Counted from the stretch's first letter, positions 23,643 to 32,629 are shown. The stretch is DNA of 64,000 bases from Sphingomonadales bacterium UBA2683 (GCA_002354635.1 DELZ01000002.1:555656-619655); one strand, 5' to 3'. Notes: a model not told the origin generated them from the letters alone. Numbers and translations: made by a program.

Positions 23643-25117
23643 TGCTCCGGTTTCGCGACAAAGCCCGCGCGTTCCTCGATTGCCAGTCCTGCGTTGAACA
23701 CGCTCTGTTCGTCCAGTGCCTTGCCGATGATTTGCAGGCCGAGCGGCAGTCCCTTGCCGTCCAGTCCCGCAGGCACCGACATCGCGGGCAGTCCGGCCAG
23801 CGAGCTGGGCACGGTGAACACATCGTTGAGATACATGGCGAGCGGGTCGTCGCTTTTCTCGCCCAGTCCGAAGGCGGCGCTGGGTGCGGTCGGAGTCAGC
23901 AGCAGGTCGCAGCTGTTCCAGGCCTTGTCGAAATCCTGCGCGATCAGCGTGCGGACCTTCTGCGCCTGGGTATAATAAGCGTCATAATAACCGGCGCTCA
24001 GCACATAGGTGCCGATCATGATGCGGCGCTTCACTTCCGGTCCGAAACCGGCTTCGCGGGTGGCGGCATACATGTCCTGCAGCCCTGCCCCGTCCGGCAG
24101 ATCGCGCAGACCATAGCGCACGCCATCATAGCGCGACAGGTTCGACGATGCCTCGGCGGGGGCGATGATATAGTAAGCGGGTAATGCATATTTGGTGTGC
24201 GGCAGCGAGACATCGACGATGGTCGCCCCGGCATCCTTGAGCATCTCGATGCCCTGCTGCCACAGCGCGTCGATTGCGGCAGGCATGTTTTCGACGCTAT
24301 ATTCCTTGGGAATACCGATTTTCTTGCCGGCAAGATTGCTATTGAGCGCCGCTTCCCAATCGGGAACCGGCAGATCGAGCGAGGTCGAATCCTTGGCATC
24401 AAAACCGGCCATGGCTTCGAGCATGATCGCGCAGTCGCGGACATCATGGGCCATCGGACCTGCCTGATCGAGAGAACTGGCAAAGGCAATCGTGCCCCAG
24501 CGCGAGCAGCGGCCATAGGTTGGTTTGAAACCGGTGATGCCGACGAAGGCCGCCGGCTGGCGAATCGATCCGCCGGTGTCGGTGCCGGTTGCGGCCGGCG
24601 CGATACGGCCGGAGACAACGGTCGCGCTGCCGCCCGACGAACCGCCCGGAGCCAGATCGACATTGCCGCCGTCATTGCGCCGCCAGGGCGAGATGACATT
24701 GCCGAAGGCGCTGGTTTCGTTCGACGAGCCCATCGCGAACTGGTCCATGTTGAGCTTGCCGAGCATACCGGCGCCGGCCTGGAACAGGTTGGCGGATACG
24801 GTCGATTCATATTGCGGGACAAAGCCCTCGAGAATGTGGCTGGCTGCTGTCGTCGCCACACCCTGGGTGCAGAACAGATCCTTCATACCGATCGGCACGC
24901 CGGCCATCTTGCCAAGCGTTTCTCCTGCGGCCTTGGCCTTGTCGGCGGCCTCTGCCGCCGCCAGCGCATGGTCCGGTGTCTCGACCAGAAAAGCGTTCAG
25001 CGGCTTGGCTGCACTGACCCGTGCGATGAAAGTCTCTGCGACTTCCTTCGCGGTGAAATCGCCATCGGCAATACCGCTGCGGATGCCGGCGATACCCAGT
25101 TCAAATATTGCGGTCAT
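23633..25117 (-). CDS. gatA: Asp-tRNA(Asn)/Glu-tRNA(Gln) amidotransferase subunit A
   Basis: The glutaminase subunit, releasing ammonia from glutamine for GatB. It is 494 residues of the amidase-signature family. The Lys-Ser-Ser triad is visible: Lys in VPIGMKDLF, Ser in GTDTGGSIRQPA and Ser in PGGSSGGSA. It overlaps the downstream small membrane protein by 10 bp. Between it and gatC lies a 100-bp gap carrying a short palindromic repeat. Confidence 0.96.
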   Translation of the reverse strand: MTAIFELGIAGIRSGIADGDFTAKEVAETFIARVSAAKPLNAFLVETPDHALAAAEAADKAKAAGETLGKMAGVPIGMKDLFCTQGVATTAASHILEGFVPQYESTVSANLFQAGAGMLGKLNMDQFAMGSSNETSAFGNVISPWRRNDGGNVDLAPGGSSGGSATVVSGRIAPAATGTDTGGSIRQPAAFVGITGFKPTYGRCSRWGTIAFASSLDQAGPMAHDVRDCAIMLEAMAGFDAKDSTSLDLPVPDWEAALNSNLAGKKIGIPKEYSVENMPAAIDALWQQGIEMLKDAGATIVDVSLPHTKYALPAYYIIAPAEASSNLSRYDGVRYGLRDLPDGAGLQDMYAATREAGFGPEVKRRIMIGTYVLSAGYYDAYYTQAQKVRTLIAQDFDKAWNSCDLLLTPTAPSAAFGLGEKSDDPLAMYLNDVFTVPSSLAGLPAMSVPAGLDGKGLPLGLQIIGKALDEQSVFNAGLAIEERAGFVAKPEQWW

Positions 25118-25127
25118 AGCGATAGCT

Positions 25128-25196
25128 CCGTCAGGGCTGAGCGTGTCGAAGCTTTGGTTCGTGCCGCCGGGCCCTTCGACAGGCTCTGGGCGAACG
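25128..25196. repeat. REP-like imperfect palindrome between gatC and gatA
   Basis: CCGTCAGGGCTGAGCGTGTC (from 25128) and its imperfect reverse complement ending GGGCGAACGG (to 25196) form a hairpin with GTCGAAG and CTTCGAC at its base. This family of short intergenic palindromes is familiar in sphingomonad genomes. It splits gatC from gatA and would form an mRNA hairpin in the operon. Only one copy was noticed in this window. Confidence 0.65.
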
Positions 25197-25217
25197 GGGT
25201 TTCTTTCGACAGAATCA

Positions 25218-25505
25218 TTATTCGATCACCTTCGGAACCGCGAAAAAGCCGTGTTCGGCAATCGGTGCGTTGGCCAGTATCCTGTCGCGGATTTCGCCGT
25301 CGGTCACGACATCGTCGCGCAGCCGCAATTTGTTCGGGATCACCGCCGTCATCGGCTCGACCTTCGAACAATCCACTTCGCCCAGTTGCTCGACCCATCC
25401 CAATATCTGGTTCAGTTCGGGCACGAAGGCATCCGCTTCGGCTTCGGTAATCGCGATTCTCGAAAGGCTGGCGATTTTTTTGACGGTTTCCTTATCGATT
25501 GACAT
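25218..25505 (-). CDS. gatC: Asp-tRNA(Asn)/Glu-tRNA(Gln) amidotransferase subunit C
   Basis: A small stabilising subunit that wraps the GatA-GatB interface. It is 95 residues, standard length. The family pattern is clear: VKKIASLSRIAITEAEADAF near the N-terminus, then ELNQILGWVEQL, DVEP-like CSKVEPM, and the C-terminal LRDDVVTDGEIRDRILANAP. It is the first gene of the gat operon on the minus strand, divergent from the DUF3089 gene. Confidence 0.94.
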   Translation of the reverse strand: MSIDKETVKKIASLSRIAITEAEADAFVPELNQILGWVEQLGEVDCSKVEPMTAVIPNKLRLRDDVVTDGEIRDRILANAPIAEHGFFAVPKVIE

Positions 25506-25633
25506 GACTCATTCTTTTCAGGTTCATCTTTTTTCGGGTATTTCGGAATTTATTTGTGTACCGAGCGCCGCTAGCACCGGCGCGAAGCGGCTTCAAGCGG
25601 ATTGAAGCGGCAATTAACCGGTTGGAGTATCAT

Positions 25634-26758
25634 TTGGCCCGCAAGTTTCTCTATTTTGTCGCCGCCATGGTCATAATGGTGATTGCCGGCGCGGCCGTGT
25701 ACCGCGTCTATGGCGAAGAGCTGATGGCGGTAGCTTTTGTACCAGACACCGAATTCACCGCGCAGGAAATGCTGGAAACCAACGTCTATGCGGATCCCGG
25801 CATGTGGCTGGCCCGACCGGAGCTGGTCGAGAACAACCCTGCCCTTTGGCTTCCGGAAGATCTGGCGGAGGGCGATGTCGCGGTGCCCGAAGGTCAGCAA
25901 GCCGCTGTCTTTTTCATACATCCGACGTCTTTTCTGAACAAGGATCGCTGGAATGCGCCGCTTGATGACAAGGAATCGCAAGACCGTGCGCGGATATTCC
26001 TGCGCGGTCAGGCGAGCGCTTTCAATGGCGTGAGCGAAGTATGGGCTCCGCGCTATCGGCAGGCGACGCTGGGCGCGTTTCTTACCGACAAGCCCGAAGG
26101 CCAGCGGGCACTGGATGCCGCTTATCAGGATGTTCTGGCCGCCTTTGACTATTTCGTCGCTGCAGTGCCGGCCGATCAGCCGATCATCCTAGCCGGGCAC
26201 AGTCAGGGCAGCCTGCATCTGACCAATTTGCTCAAGGACCGGGTTGCCGGGACCCCGCTGGCCAACCGGATTGTCGCCGCCTATGTCGTCGGCTGGCCGG
26301 TTTCGGTCGACACCGACGTTCCTGAAATGGGTCTCGACATCTGCGAGGCATCGGATCAGACACGTTGCATCCTGAGCTGGCAAAGCTTTGCCGAACCTGC
26401 AGATTATCGCCGGATCGTCAACGTCTACGACCGGACCATCGGTTTCAACGGGAAGCCGCGCAAAGACAGCAAATTGCTGTGCTCCAATCCGATCAACGGC
26501 GACGTCGATTCGGTGGCTGTGGCATCGGCCAATCTTGGAACACTGGTACCCAATGAGGACCTGAGCGACGCCACACTGGTTGCCGGCGGTGTTCCGGCAA
26601 GATGCGATCGCCGGGGCTTTCTGCTGATCGGGGATCCGCCGGAGATGGGCCCCTATGCCCTGCCCGGCAACAATTATCATGTCTATGATTACAGCCTGTT
26701 CTGGACCAATATCCGGGCGGATGTTGCAAGGAGGATGACAGCATTTCTGGCACGCTGA
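25634..26758 (+). CDS. DUF3089 family alpha/beta-hydrolase-like membrane-anchored protein
   Basis: 374 residues from a TTG at 25634 with GGAG 6 nt upstream; a GTG at 25556 in the same frame gives a longer but less convincing N-terminus. A single N-terminal TM segment (FLYFVAAMVIMVIAGAAVY) anchors it, with the catalytic domain presumably periplasmic. The lipase-type nucleophile elbow is GHSQGS, and the conserved FFIHPTSFL, APRYRQA and NNYHVYDYSLFW match DUF3089 proteins. The substrate is unknown; an esterase role is inference. The strong AAGGAGG near its 3' end probably serves ruvX. Confidence 0.8.
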   Translation: MARKFLYFVAAMVIMVIAGAAVYRVYGEELMAVAFVPDTEFTAQEMLETNVYADPGMWLARPELVENNPALWLPEDLAEGDVAVPEGQQAAVFFIHPTSFLNKDRWNAPLDDKESQDRARIFLRGQASAFNGVSEVWAPRYRQATLGAFLTDKPEGQRALDAAYQDVLAAFDYFVAAVPADQPIILAGHSQGSLHLTNLLKDRVAGTPLANRIVAAYVVGWPVSVDTDVPEMGLDICEASDQTRCILSWQSFAEPADYRRIVNVYDRTIGFNGKPRKDSKLLCSNPINGDVDSVAVASANLGTLVPNEDLSDATLVAGGVPARCDRRGFLLIGDPPEMGPYALPGNNYHVYDYSLFWTNIRADVARRMTAFLAR

Positions 26759-26769
26759 TCAGCGCTGAT

Positions 26770-27219
26770 GTGGAGGCTTTCAGTCAGGCACTACCCGATG
26801 GCGGCCGGTTGCTGGGGCTCGATATCGGTACCAAGACCGTGGGCATGGCGCTGTGCGATTCCCACTGGACCTTCGCAACCGCGGCAGAAACGATCGAACG
26901 GCGCAAATTTTCCAAGGATCTCGAGCGGATCAAGGCGGTGATTGCCGAGCAGCATATTGTCGGGATCGTCGCTGGTCTGCCGCTCAATCTGGATGGCAGC
27001 CAGAGCCAGCAGACCCAGGCAGCGCGGTCTTTTGCGCAGAATCTGAAGCCTCTTGGCCTGCCGATCCTGCTGTGGGACGAGCGATGGAGCACACAGGCCG
27101 TCACCCGCGACCTGATCGCATCGGATGTCAGCCGGAAAAAACGGGCCAAGGTGGTCGACAAGATGGCGGCCGCCTATATTTTGCAGGGGGCCATAGACAG
27201 GCTTGCCGCATTGGCGTGA
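26770..27219 (+). CDS. ruvX: Holliday junction resolvase-like RuvX/YqgF
   Basis: An RNase H-fold nuclease implicated in 16S rRNA 5'-end maturation and/or Holliday junction resolution. It is 149 residues from the GTG at 26770. The acidic active site is visible: Asp in LGLDIGTKTVG, then PLNLDG, DERWST and Asp in KVVDKMAAAYIL. No Shine-Dalgarno precedes the GTG, whereas AAGGAGG (26728-26734) sits 8 nt before an in-frame ATT at 26743, which would add nine residues; the true start may therefore be ATT or CTG. The downstream neighbour is pyrB. Confidence 0.88.
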   Translation: MEAFSQALPDGGRLLGLDIGTKTVGMALCDSHWTFATAAETIERRKFSKDLERIKAVIAEQHIVGIVAGLPLNLDGSQSQQTQAARSFAQNLKPLGLPILLWDERWSTQAVTRDLIASDVSRKKRAKVVDKMAAAYILQGAIDRLAALA

Positions 27220-27241
27220 TGCCTCTATAGCACCCGCTTTA

Positions 27242-28234
27242 ATGACATCGCAGCAAACAGGTTCACCGCATCAGTTTCCCACCGGATCGGATGCTTTCCC
27301 ACATCGCCATCTATTGGGCATCGCAGGGCTGCAGCCCTGGGAGATATTATTCCTGCTGGAAGAGGCCAAGCAGTGGGTCGATCTCAACAGGAAGTCCAGC
27401 AAGCACGCCGACCGGCTCGACGGCCTGACGGTGATCAATGCCTTTTTCGAAAACAGCACGAGAACGTTGCTGTCCTTTGAGATTGCCGGCAAGCGCATGG
27501 GAGCGGATGTCGTCAATATGCATGCCGCCCAGTCGAGCATCAAGAAGGGAGAGACGCTGATCGATACGGCAATGACCCTGAACGCGATGAAAGCCGACGC
27601 GATTGTTATCCGGCACGGCAGCTCCGGCGCGGTACAGCTTATCGCCGACAAGGTCGATTGTCCGGTGCTCAACGCCGGGGACGGCAGCCATGAACATCCG
27701 ACGCAGGCGCTGCTCGACGCCTTGACGATCCAGCGCCGCAAAGGCGATATCAGCGGCCTGACGGTGACCATCTGCGGCGATGTAAAGCACAGCCGGGTGG
27801 CGCGATCCAATATCTATTGCCTGACCACCCTTGGTGCAAAGGTGAAGGTCTGCGCTCCTCCTTCGCTGCTGCCAGCGGCACTGGACCGGTTTAATGTCGA
27901 AGTCTTCACCGATTTTGACCAGGCCCTCGAGGGCAGCGATGTCGTGATGATGCTGCGGCTCCAGAACGAGAGAATGAACGGCAATTTTATCCCCAGTCCA
28001 AGAGAGTATCACTATCTCTACGGCCTGACCCGGGAGCGCCTTGCCCGTGCCAGCGACAATGCGCTGGTAATGCATCCCGGCCCGATGAACCGAGGCGTCG
28101 AAATCGACAGCGACGTTGCCGATGATCCGGACCGCTCCGCGATCATCGAACAGGTCGAGATGGGGGTCGCAGTACGGATGGCCTGCCTGGATATCCTGAC
28201 CCGAGAATCGCGCGGCGTGGAGGGCTGGTCATGA
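27242..28234 (+). CDS. pyrB: Aspartate carbamoyltransferase catalytic subunit
   Basis: Makes carbamoyl-aspartate, the committed step of pyrimidine synthesis. It is 330 residues from the ATG at 27242. The carbamoyl-phosphate site FENSTRT, the loop SSIKKGET, GDGSHEHPTQALLD and the aspartate-binding MLRLQNERM and HPGPMNRGVEI are complete. It overlaps the dihydroorotase-like gene by 4 bp (ATGA). No pyrI regulatory subunit is present; the overlap with a metal-less dihydroorotase matches the Pseudomonas-type dodecameric ATCase, where PyrC' is structural. Confidence 0.96.
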   Translation: MTSQQTGSPHQFPTGSDAFPHRHLLGIAGLQPWEILFLLEEAKQWVDLNRKSSKHADRLDGLTVINAFFENSTRTLLSFEIAGKRMGADVVNMHAAQSSIKKGETLIDTAMTLNAMKADAIVIRHGSSGAVQLIADKVDCPVLNAGDGSHEHPTQALLDALTIQRRKGDISGLTVTICGDVKHSRVARSNIYCLTTLGAKVKVCAPPSLLPAALDRFNVEVFTDFDQALEGSDVVMMLRLQNERMNGNFIPSPREYHYLYGLTRERLARASDNALVMHPGPMNRGVEIDSDVADDPDRSAIIEQVEMGVAVRMACLDILTRESRGVEGWS

Positions 28235-29439
28235 AACGGATTTTTACCAATGCACGCGTGATTCTGCCGAACGAGGACCAGCCCAAAACGGGCAGTCTGA
28301 ATGTGGATGGTGACCGCATCGCGGCGGCGGATGATGAACCCGGCGAAGAAATAGACTGCAAGGGCAGGATTTTGGCGCCCGGCATCGTCGATCTCGGGGT
28401 TTTCGCCATCGACAAGCCTGCATTCCGCTTTGGCGGGATAACACGCGCGGCCCTGATGCCCGACCAGTCTCCGGTTCTCGATCTGCCGGCGATGATCAAG
28501 CAAAGCGCCGCCGAAGGAAAACCGGACCTGTGGTCCCATCCGATCGCGGCGGCAACCATCGGTCTCGAAGGCCGGCATATGGCCGAAATCGGGCTGATGA
28601 AGCGATCGGGAGCAAAGGCGGTCGCGACGGGCCGGCAATGGATCGCGGACAGCGGTACCATGCTGAGGCTGCTGCAATATTGCAAATCACTGGACCTGCC
28701 GCTGATCGTGCACAGCGAGGATGCCGGGCTGACGCACGGCGCGGTCGCGACCAACAGCGAGACCGCAACCCGGCTCGGTCTGGCCAGCGCTCCCCCGGCA
28801 GCCGAAGCCATTTCGATTGCGCGCGATATTGCGCTGGTCCGCGAAACCGGCGGCCACGTGCATTTTCGTCAGGTGACCACCCTGGACGGCCTGGACCTCA
28901 TCCGCGCAGCCAAGAAAGAGAAATTGCCGGTAACCTGCGGCATCACCCCTGCCCATCTGCTCTTGTCCGATATCGCGATCAGCGATTTCCGGACCTTTAC
29001 CCGACTTTCGCCGCCGCTGCGCAGCGAAGACAATCGGCTGGCCTGTCTGGAAGCAGTGAAGGACGGAACCATTGACGTTATCTCATCCGGTCATGATCCG
29101 CGCGGCCCCGAGGACAAACGGCTGCCTTATGCCGAAGCTGCGCCGGGCATGGCGGGGGCAGAGACATTGCTGGCGCTGTCGCTGACGCTCGTGCGCGACG
29201 GGACGATTTCAACCGGCCGCCTGTTCGAGTTGCTTTCCGCAAATCCTGCGCAAATCCTGGGGGTCGAGGCCGGTCGGCTGCAATCCGGCTATGAAGCGGA
29301 TTTCATCCTGATTGACGAGGACAGCCCCTGGCAGGTCGATACCCGCAAAATGGCCGCCGCTGCCGGGAATACGCCATTTGACGGGCTTCCCGTGCAGGGA
29401 CGGGTGACGGCCATATATAAAGGCGGCAGAGCTTATTAG
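28231..29439 (+). CDS. pyrX: Dihydroorotase-like protein lacking metal ligands (PyrX/PyrC' type)
   Basis: 402 residues with the overall amidohydrolase fold (composite domain, then TIM barrel). The zinc-binding DxHxH motif after APGIVD reads D54-L-G56-V-F58, so both His are lost. The late catalytic Asp motif (normally D-H-A-P) reads G287-H-D-P. The middle His residues survive (VHSED, HVHFRQ), but no metal-bridging Lys is recognisable. It is therefore probably not a dihydroorotase but the structural partner of PyrB, as PyrC' is in Pseudomonas. A functional pyrC must lie elsewhere. The 4-bp overlap with pyrB fits obligate co-assembly. Confidence 0.88.
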   Translation: MKRIFTNARVILPNEDQPKTGSLNVDGDRIAAADDEPGEEIDCKGRILAPGIVDLGVFAIDKPAFRFGGITRAALMPDQSPVLDLPAMIKQSAAEGKPDLWSHPIAAATIGLEGRHMAEIGLMKRSGAKAVATGRQWIADSGTMLRLLQYCKSLDLPLIVHSEDAGLTHGAVATNSETATRLGLASAPPAAEAISIARDIALVRETGGHVHFRQVTTLDGLDLIRAAKKEKLPVTCGITPAHLLLSDIAISDFRTFTRLSPPLRSEDNRLACLEAVKDGTIDVISSGHDPRGPEDKRLPYAEAAPGMAGAETLLALSLTLVRDGTISTGRLFELLSANPAQILGVEAGRLQSGYEADFILIDEDSPWQVDTRKMAAAAGNTPFDGLPVQGRVTAIYKGGRAY

Positions 29440-29450
29440 CCCGCCGCCTT
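29420..29450. terminator. Possible bidirectional hairpin at 3' end of pyrX
   Basis: AAGGCGGC (29420-29427) and GCCGCCTT (29443-29450) form an 8-bp stem spanning the pyrX stop codon; T5 follows about 8 nt later. It lies between convergent genes. It is weak as an intrinsic terminator. Confidence 0.4.
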
Positions 29451-29468
29451 CATCCCATTTTTGATGGA

Positions 29469-30914
29469 CTAGCGTGACGCCAGTTTTGTAACCGACTGAT
29501 TGGCCATGCGCGATGGCGCTACCTTGTTGACGCTGGTGGCATGACGCACGATGCAATTGCCGCCCTTCGCCTTGATACCGGCACACATGGCTTCGGCTGT
29601 CTGCGCGTTGCCAAAACCAATAGCAGCCAGGCGGTAAAGAGTCCGGCCCTTGACGCTGATCCGCGAACTTGCATATTCAAAAGCATTCAGATCGCTGTTT
29701 TTAGATGACAAAATCCCCCAGGCGCGCTTGGCTCCCTCAGCGGAGGAAAAGGCACCCAGTTGGACCAGATGCGTGCCGGTGGAGGAGCCGGCGATTTTTG
29801 CAGCTGGCTGATAGGCGATTTTCTGCAGTACGGGCTTGGGCGAAGATGTGGTCTGAACCGCTGCGGTTCTTACCGGAGTCGACTTGGCGCCTTCCACCAC
29901 AAATTTAGCGGATGGAGCGGCTTTTGTCGCTTTGGATTGGGCCCTGACTGCCGGGATGTTGGCCGGTGCCTTTGCCGTGGCTGTGCTGGCTGGAACGGTC
30001 ACAGAAGCCACTTTGACGTTATTTTCCGCAGCCAGAAAATCGACATCGCCTTCGGCTTTTGGCGCCGGCCCGATGGCAGGCAGTGGAGTGTTGCGGTCAA
30101 AGCTTGCAACTTCCCGGCTATAATCATTGTCCGCGGATACCGCGACATCAACCGGAGCGTAAGCTGGCTGAAGCGCCAGGCGGGTCGGCTGGCCCGGGTC
30201 ATTTGCAACCGGGGTCACCTGGAGCAATGTCGCAACGCGCGTTTCATAAGCACCGGGACGCGCCATCTGGGCCCATTCCATGACCCGTTCATTGACAGCT
30301 GCCGGTGCGACATCCTGAACGGCCATCAGCTTCGCCTCTTTCCAGCGACCGTCCAAGGCGTAGGCAAGACCCAGATTCTGGCGTGTGCGGCCCGTGACAT
30401 TGGCTTCGCGAATGGCTTGCTCAAGCACCTCTATCGCGGTCTTGCTGTCGCCGGTCAGCGCCAGAGCCAGTCCATAGTCGGCTGCCGGAATATACTGGCG
30501 ATTAGCGACAACAAGCGCTTTTGCCTTGTCCGCCTTGCCCTGACCCAATTGCGCCAGGCTGAGGCTCAGAATAGTCCGGGCGTCGGTTTTGCCAAGGTCC
30601 ATCGCATCCTGAAAACTGCGTTCTGCAGAAGCCATGCGACCGGCAGACAGATAGGCCTGACCCAGCAGAGCCCGTGTTTCAGGATCGCTGCCGGCGCCGG
30701 CTACCGAACGCTCGGCAAAGGCAATTGCGGATTCGAAATCGCCTTTCGCCATCGCCTTTTCGGCTTTCTTGGCATATTTCGCTGCGTCTTTCGCCGTAGC
30801 GGGTTTGCTCGACATGGACGCGACTGAACCGCCTCCAAAGGGACCGCAACCTGTCAACACGGTGGCGAACACCATGGAGGAAGCAGCCATTTTCAAAATC
30901 ACATCGCGTTTCAT
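29469..30914 (-). CDS. Lipoprotein with TPR-like repeats and C-terminal SPOR domain
   Basis: 481 residues from the ATG at 30914 (GAGGG upstream). A lipobox, TVLTGC near residue 22, predicts a lipid anchor. TPR-like helical repeats follow (about 40-230: AKGDFESAIAFAERSV, AYLSAGRMASAERSF, AYALDGRWKEAKLM). A long low-complexity Ala/Pro/Lys linker then leads to a SPOR domain (THLVQLGAFSSAEGAKRAWGIL to NCIVRH) that should bind denuded septal glycan. A role in cell division or septal wall assembly is inferred. It is next to the ParA-like operon on the same strand. Confidence 0.85.
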   Translation of the reverse strand: MKRDVILKMAASSMVFATVLTGCGPFGGGSVASMSSKPATAKDAAKYAKKAEKAMAKGDFESAIAFAERSVAGAGSDPETRALLGQAYLSAGRMASAERSFQDAMDLGKTDARTILSLSLAQLGQGKADKAKALVVANRQYIPAADYGLALALTGDSKTAIEVLEQAIREANVTGRTRQNLGLAYALDGRWKEAKLMAVQDVAPAAVNERVMEWAQMARPGAYETRVATLLQVTPVANDPGQPTRLALQPAYAPVDVAVSADNDYSREVASFDRNTPLPAIGPAPKAEGDVDFLAAENNVKVASVTVPASTATAKAPANIPAVRAQSKATKAAPSAKFVVEGAKSTPVRTAAVQTTSSPKPVLQKIAYQPAAKIAGSSTGTHLVQLGAFSSAEGAKRAWGILSSKNSDLNAFEYASSRISVKGRTLYRLAAIGFGNAQTAEAMCAGIKAKGGNCIVRHATSVNKVAPSRMANQSVTKLASR

Positions 30915-30973
30915 TTCTATGCCCTCGCAATAAAAGTCAGTCGTTTCCGTCAAAAAAACTATTCACACCTGTT

Positions 30974-31651
30974 TCAAGCCGCTCCGCGCGCCGGAACCCG
31001 CTCGGCCAAGTCATCCAATTCGGGGATAGACTTCAAATATTCGTCCACAGCTTTGGTTACCAATTGCTGCGCAGAGAGGTTTTTCACAGCCGTAGCCAAC
31101 CGCAACTTCAGGTGTCGTTCCGGGTCCAGACGCAGGGTGAAAGCCGTTTTCGCCTTGCGGGTCCGTGATTTTACTGCGGGCCGCGGTTTCTCGGTTTCGA
31201 GCGCGTCAATATTGTCCGCTGCCAGCAGCGCTGGATTCTCTGTGATCGGCGGAACTTCGCGGGAAACCGGTGATGGTGCCTTTATGGCTTCGGCTTCTGT
31301 TTCCGCCGGCTCGATCGCCGATTCCTGAGCAGGTTTCGTGCCCAGCTTGGCCGCAATTTCTTCCTGTTGCTGCCGCACGGCGGCTCCTGGATTCGGAATT
31401 GCTCCGGCCAATGGATTATGGTGAAGATGTTCGATCGGATGCTCTGCGTGATCGGGATCGACGTCGTAGCCCATGTCGTTCCATCCCAGATCCTCATGCG
31501 TCTCACCGAGGTGATCGGAAGAATGATCGGGAAAATTCGAGAAGCCCTGGCGACGCATCGCAGGCTTTGCACCACCTTTTCGGGCCAGCAGGCTGGACGA
31601 CAGGGACGCAAGAGGTTTCGGTTCGCGCATTTTTTCAGCCTCTCCCATCAC
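30974..31651 (-). CDS. Probable ribbon-helix-helix-type partner of ParA-like ATPase (unknown)
   Basis: 225 residues. The N-terminal two thirds are acidic, low-complexity and probably disordered, with a His/Asp-rich patch (DVDPDHAEHPIEHLHHNP). The C-terminal ~60 residues (TAFTLRLDPERHLKLRLATAVKNLSAQQLVTKAVDEYL) look like a ribbon-helix-helix DNA-binding domain: a short strand, then two helices. Its start overlaps the upstream ParA-like gene by 4 bp. This resembles partition modules in which a small RHH protein pairs with ParA, but here it is chromosomal and flanked by SPOR proteins. No name can be assigned with confidence. Confidence 0.7.
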   Translation of the reverse strand: MMGEAEKMREPKPLASLSSSLLARKGGAKPAMRRQGFSNFPDHSSDHLGETHEDLGWNDMGYDVDPDHAEHPIEHLHHNPLAGAIPNPGAAVRQQQEEIAAKLGTKPAQESAIEPAETEAEAIKAPSPVSREVPPITENPALLAADNIDALETEKPRPAVKSRTRKAKTAFTLRLDPERHLKLRLATAVKNLSAQQLVTKAVDEYLKSIPELDDLAERVPARGAA

Positions 31652-32370
31652 GAACCCACGACCCGGCGACCAAAATTGCCGCCTGGCCGCTGTACGCCCG
31701 GATTGACATTCTGTGCCATCGCGGGAGCGCTGAAGATTGTCCGGCGGAAATTTTTCTCGAGCCGGTCGGAAATATAGGACCAGAGATGGACGATTTCCTG
31801 TGCTGACCGGCTTTTGGGGTCGACTTCCATCACGGTCCGTCCGTCGATCATCGAACCGGCAAAATCGGTTCTGTGGTGAACGGTGATTGGAGCAACTGTG
31901 CCATGCTGGGATAGAGCCACCGCAGCTTCAGCCGTAATCTTGGCTTTCGGCGTCGCACCATTGACCACAAAAAGCAGAGGTTTGCCAGCGCGCTCACATA
32001 GATCGACGGTAGCACCGACAGCTCTCAGATCGTGCGGGCTTGGGCGTGTCGGGATAACAATCAGCTCTGCCACGGAAATCACACTCTGGATCGCCATGGT
32101 GATAGCCGGAGGTGTATCAATCACGGCCAGCTTGAACCCCTGTTGCCGCAATATCGCCAGATCGGAGGCGAGACGGGAAACGGTGGTTTGCGCGAAGGCC
32201 GGCAATTCGGCTTCCCGTTCATTCCACCAGTCGGCCAAGGACCCCTGTGGATCGATATCAATCAATACGACAGGGCCAGCCCCGGCCAATTGTGCCTGTA
32301 CAGCCAGATGACCAGACAATGTAGTCTTGCCGGAGCCACCCTTTTGCGAAGCCATCGCTAGAACTCGCAC
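31648..32370 (-). CDS. ParA/MinD-family ATPase
   Basis: 240 residues from a GTG at 32370 with AAGGGG 5 nt upstream; a TTG at 32388 is an alternative. The deviant Walker A KGGSGKTT and the IDIDPQGSLADWW and DTPPAI motifs are those of ParA-type positioning ATPases. It lacks the N-terminal HTH of plasmid type-Ia ParA and a MinD-type amphipathic C-terminus. The C-terminal 35 residues are basic and Asn/Gly-rich. It is overlapped by the RHH-like partner gene. The chromosomal parA-parB locus is expected elsewhere near the origin, so this is likely a cargo-positioning paralogue. Confidence 0.85.
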   Translation of the reverse strand: MRVLAMASQKGGSGKTTLSGHLAVQAQLAGAGPVVLIDIDPQGSLADWWNEREAELPAFAQTTVSRLASDLAILRQQGFKLAVIDTPPAITMAIQSVISVAELIVIPTRPSPHDLRAVGATVDLCERAGKPLLFVVNGATPKAKITAEAAVALSQHGTVAPITVHHRTDFAGSMIDGRTVMEVDPKSRSAQEIVHLWSYISDRLEKNFRRTIFSAPAMAQNVNPGVQRPGGNFGRRVVGS

Positions 32371-32629
32371 GCTCTTCCCCTTATTCAATCACGGCAGAAT
32401 TTGCCCGAAAATCTCTATTCGCATGCATTTGTGACAGAACAGGGCTAAAATAGGGTTAACAAGTTTAGGGCAATTTTGCCGGATTGCGGATTATTTTACA
32501 GCGATCTGGCAAGGGAGGTCCGAACGGGCTCTCCAGTTTTTGCTAGACTTGGAGAGTCACGACAGTTTAGCAATATGCAATCAACTGTTATCGCTTCACT
32601 TTTGACTATTGGCTACCAAGGAATATTCC

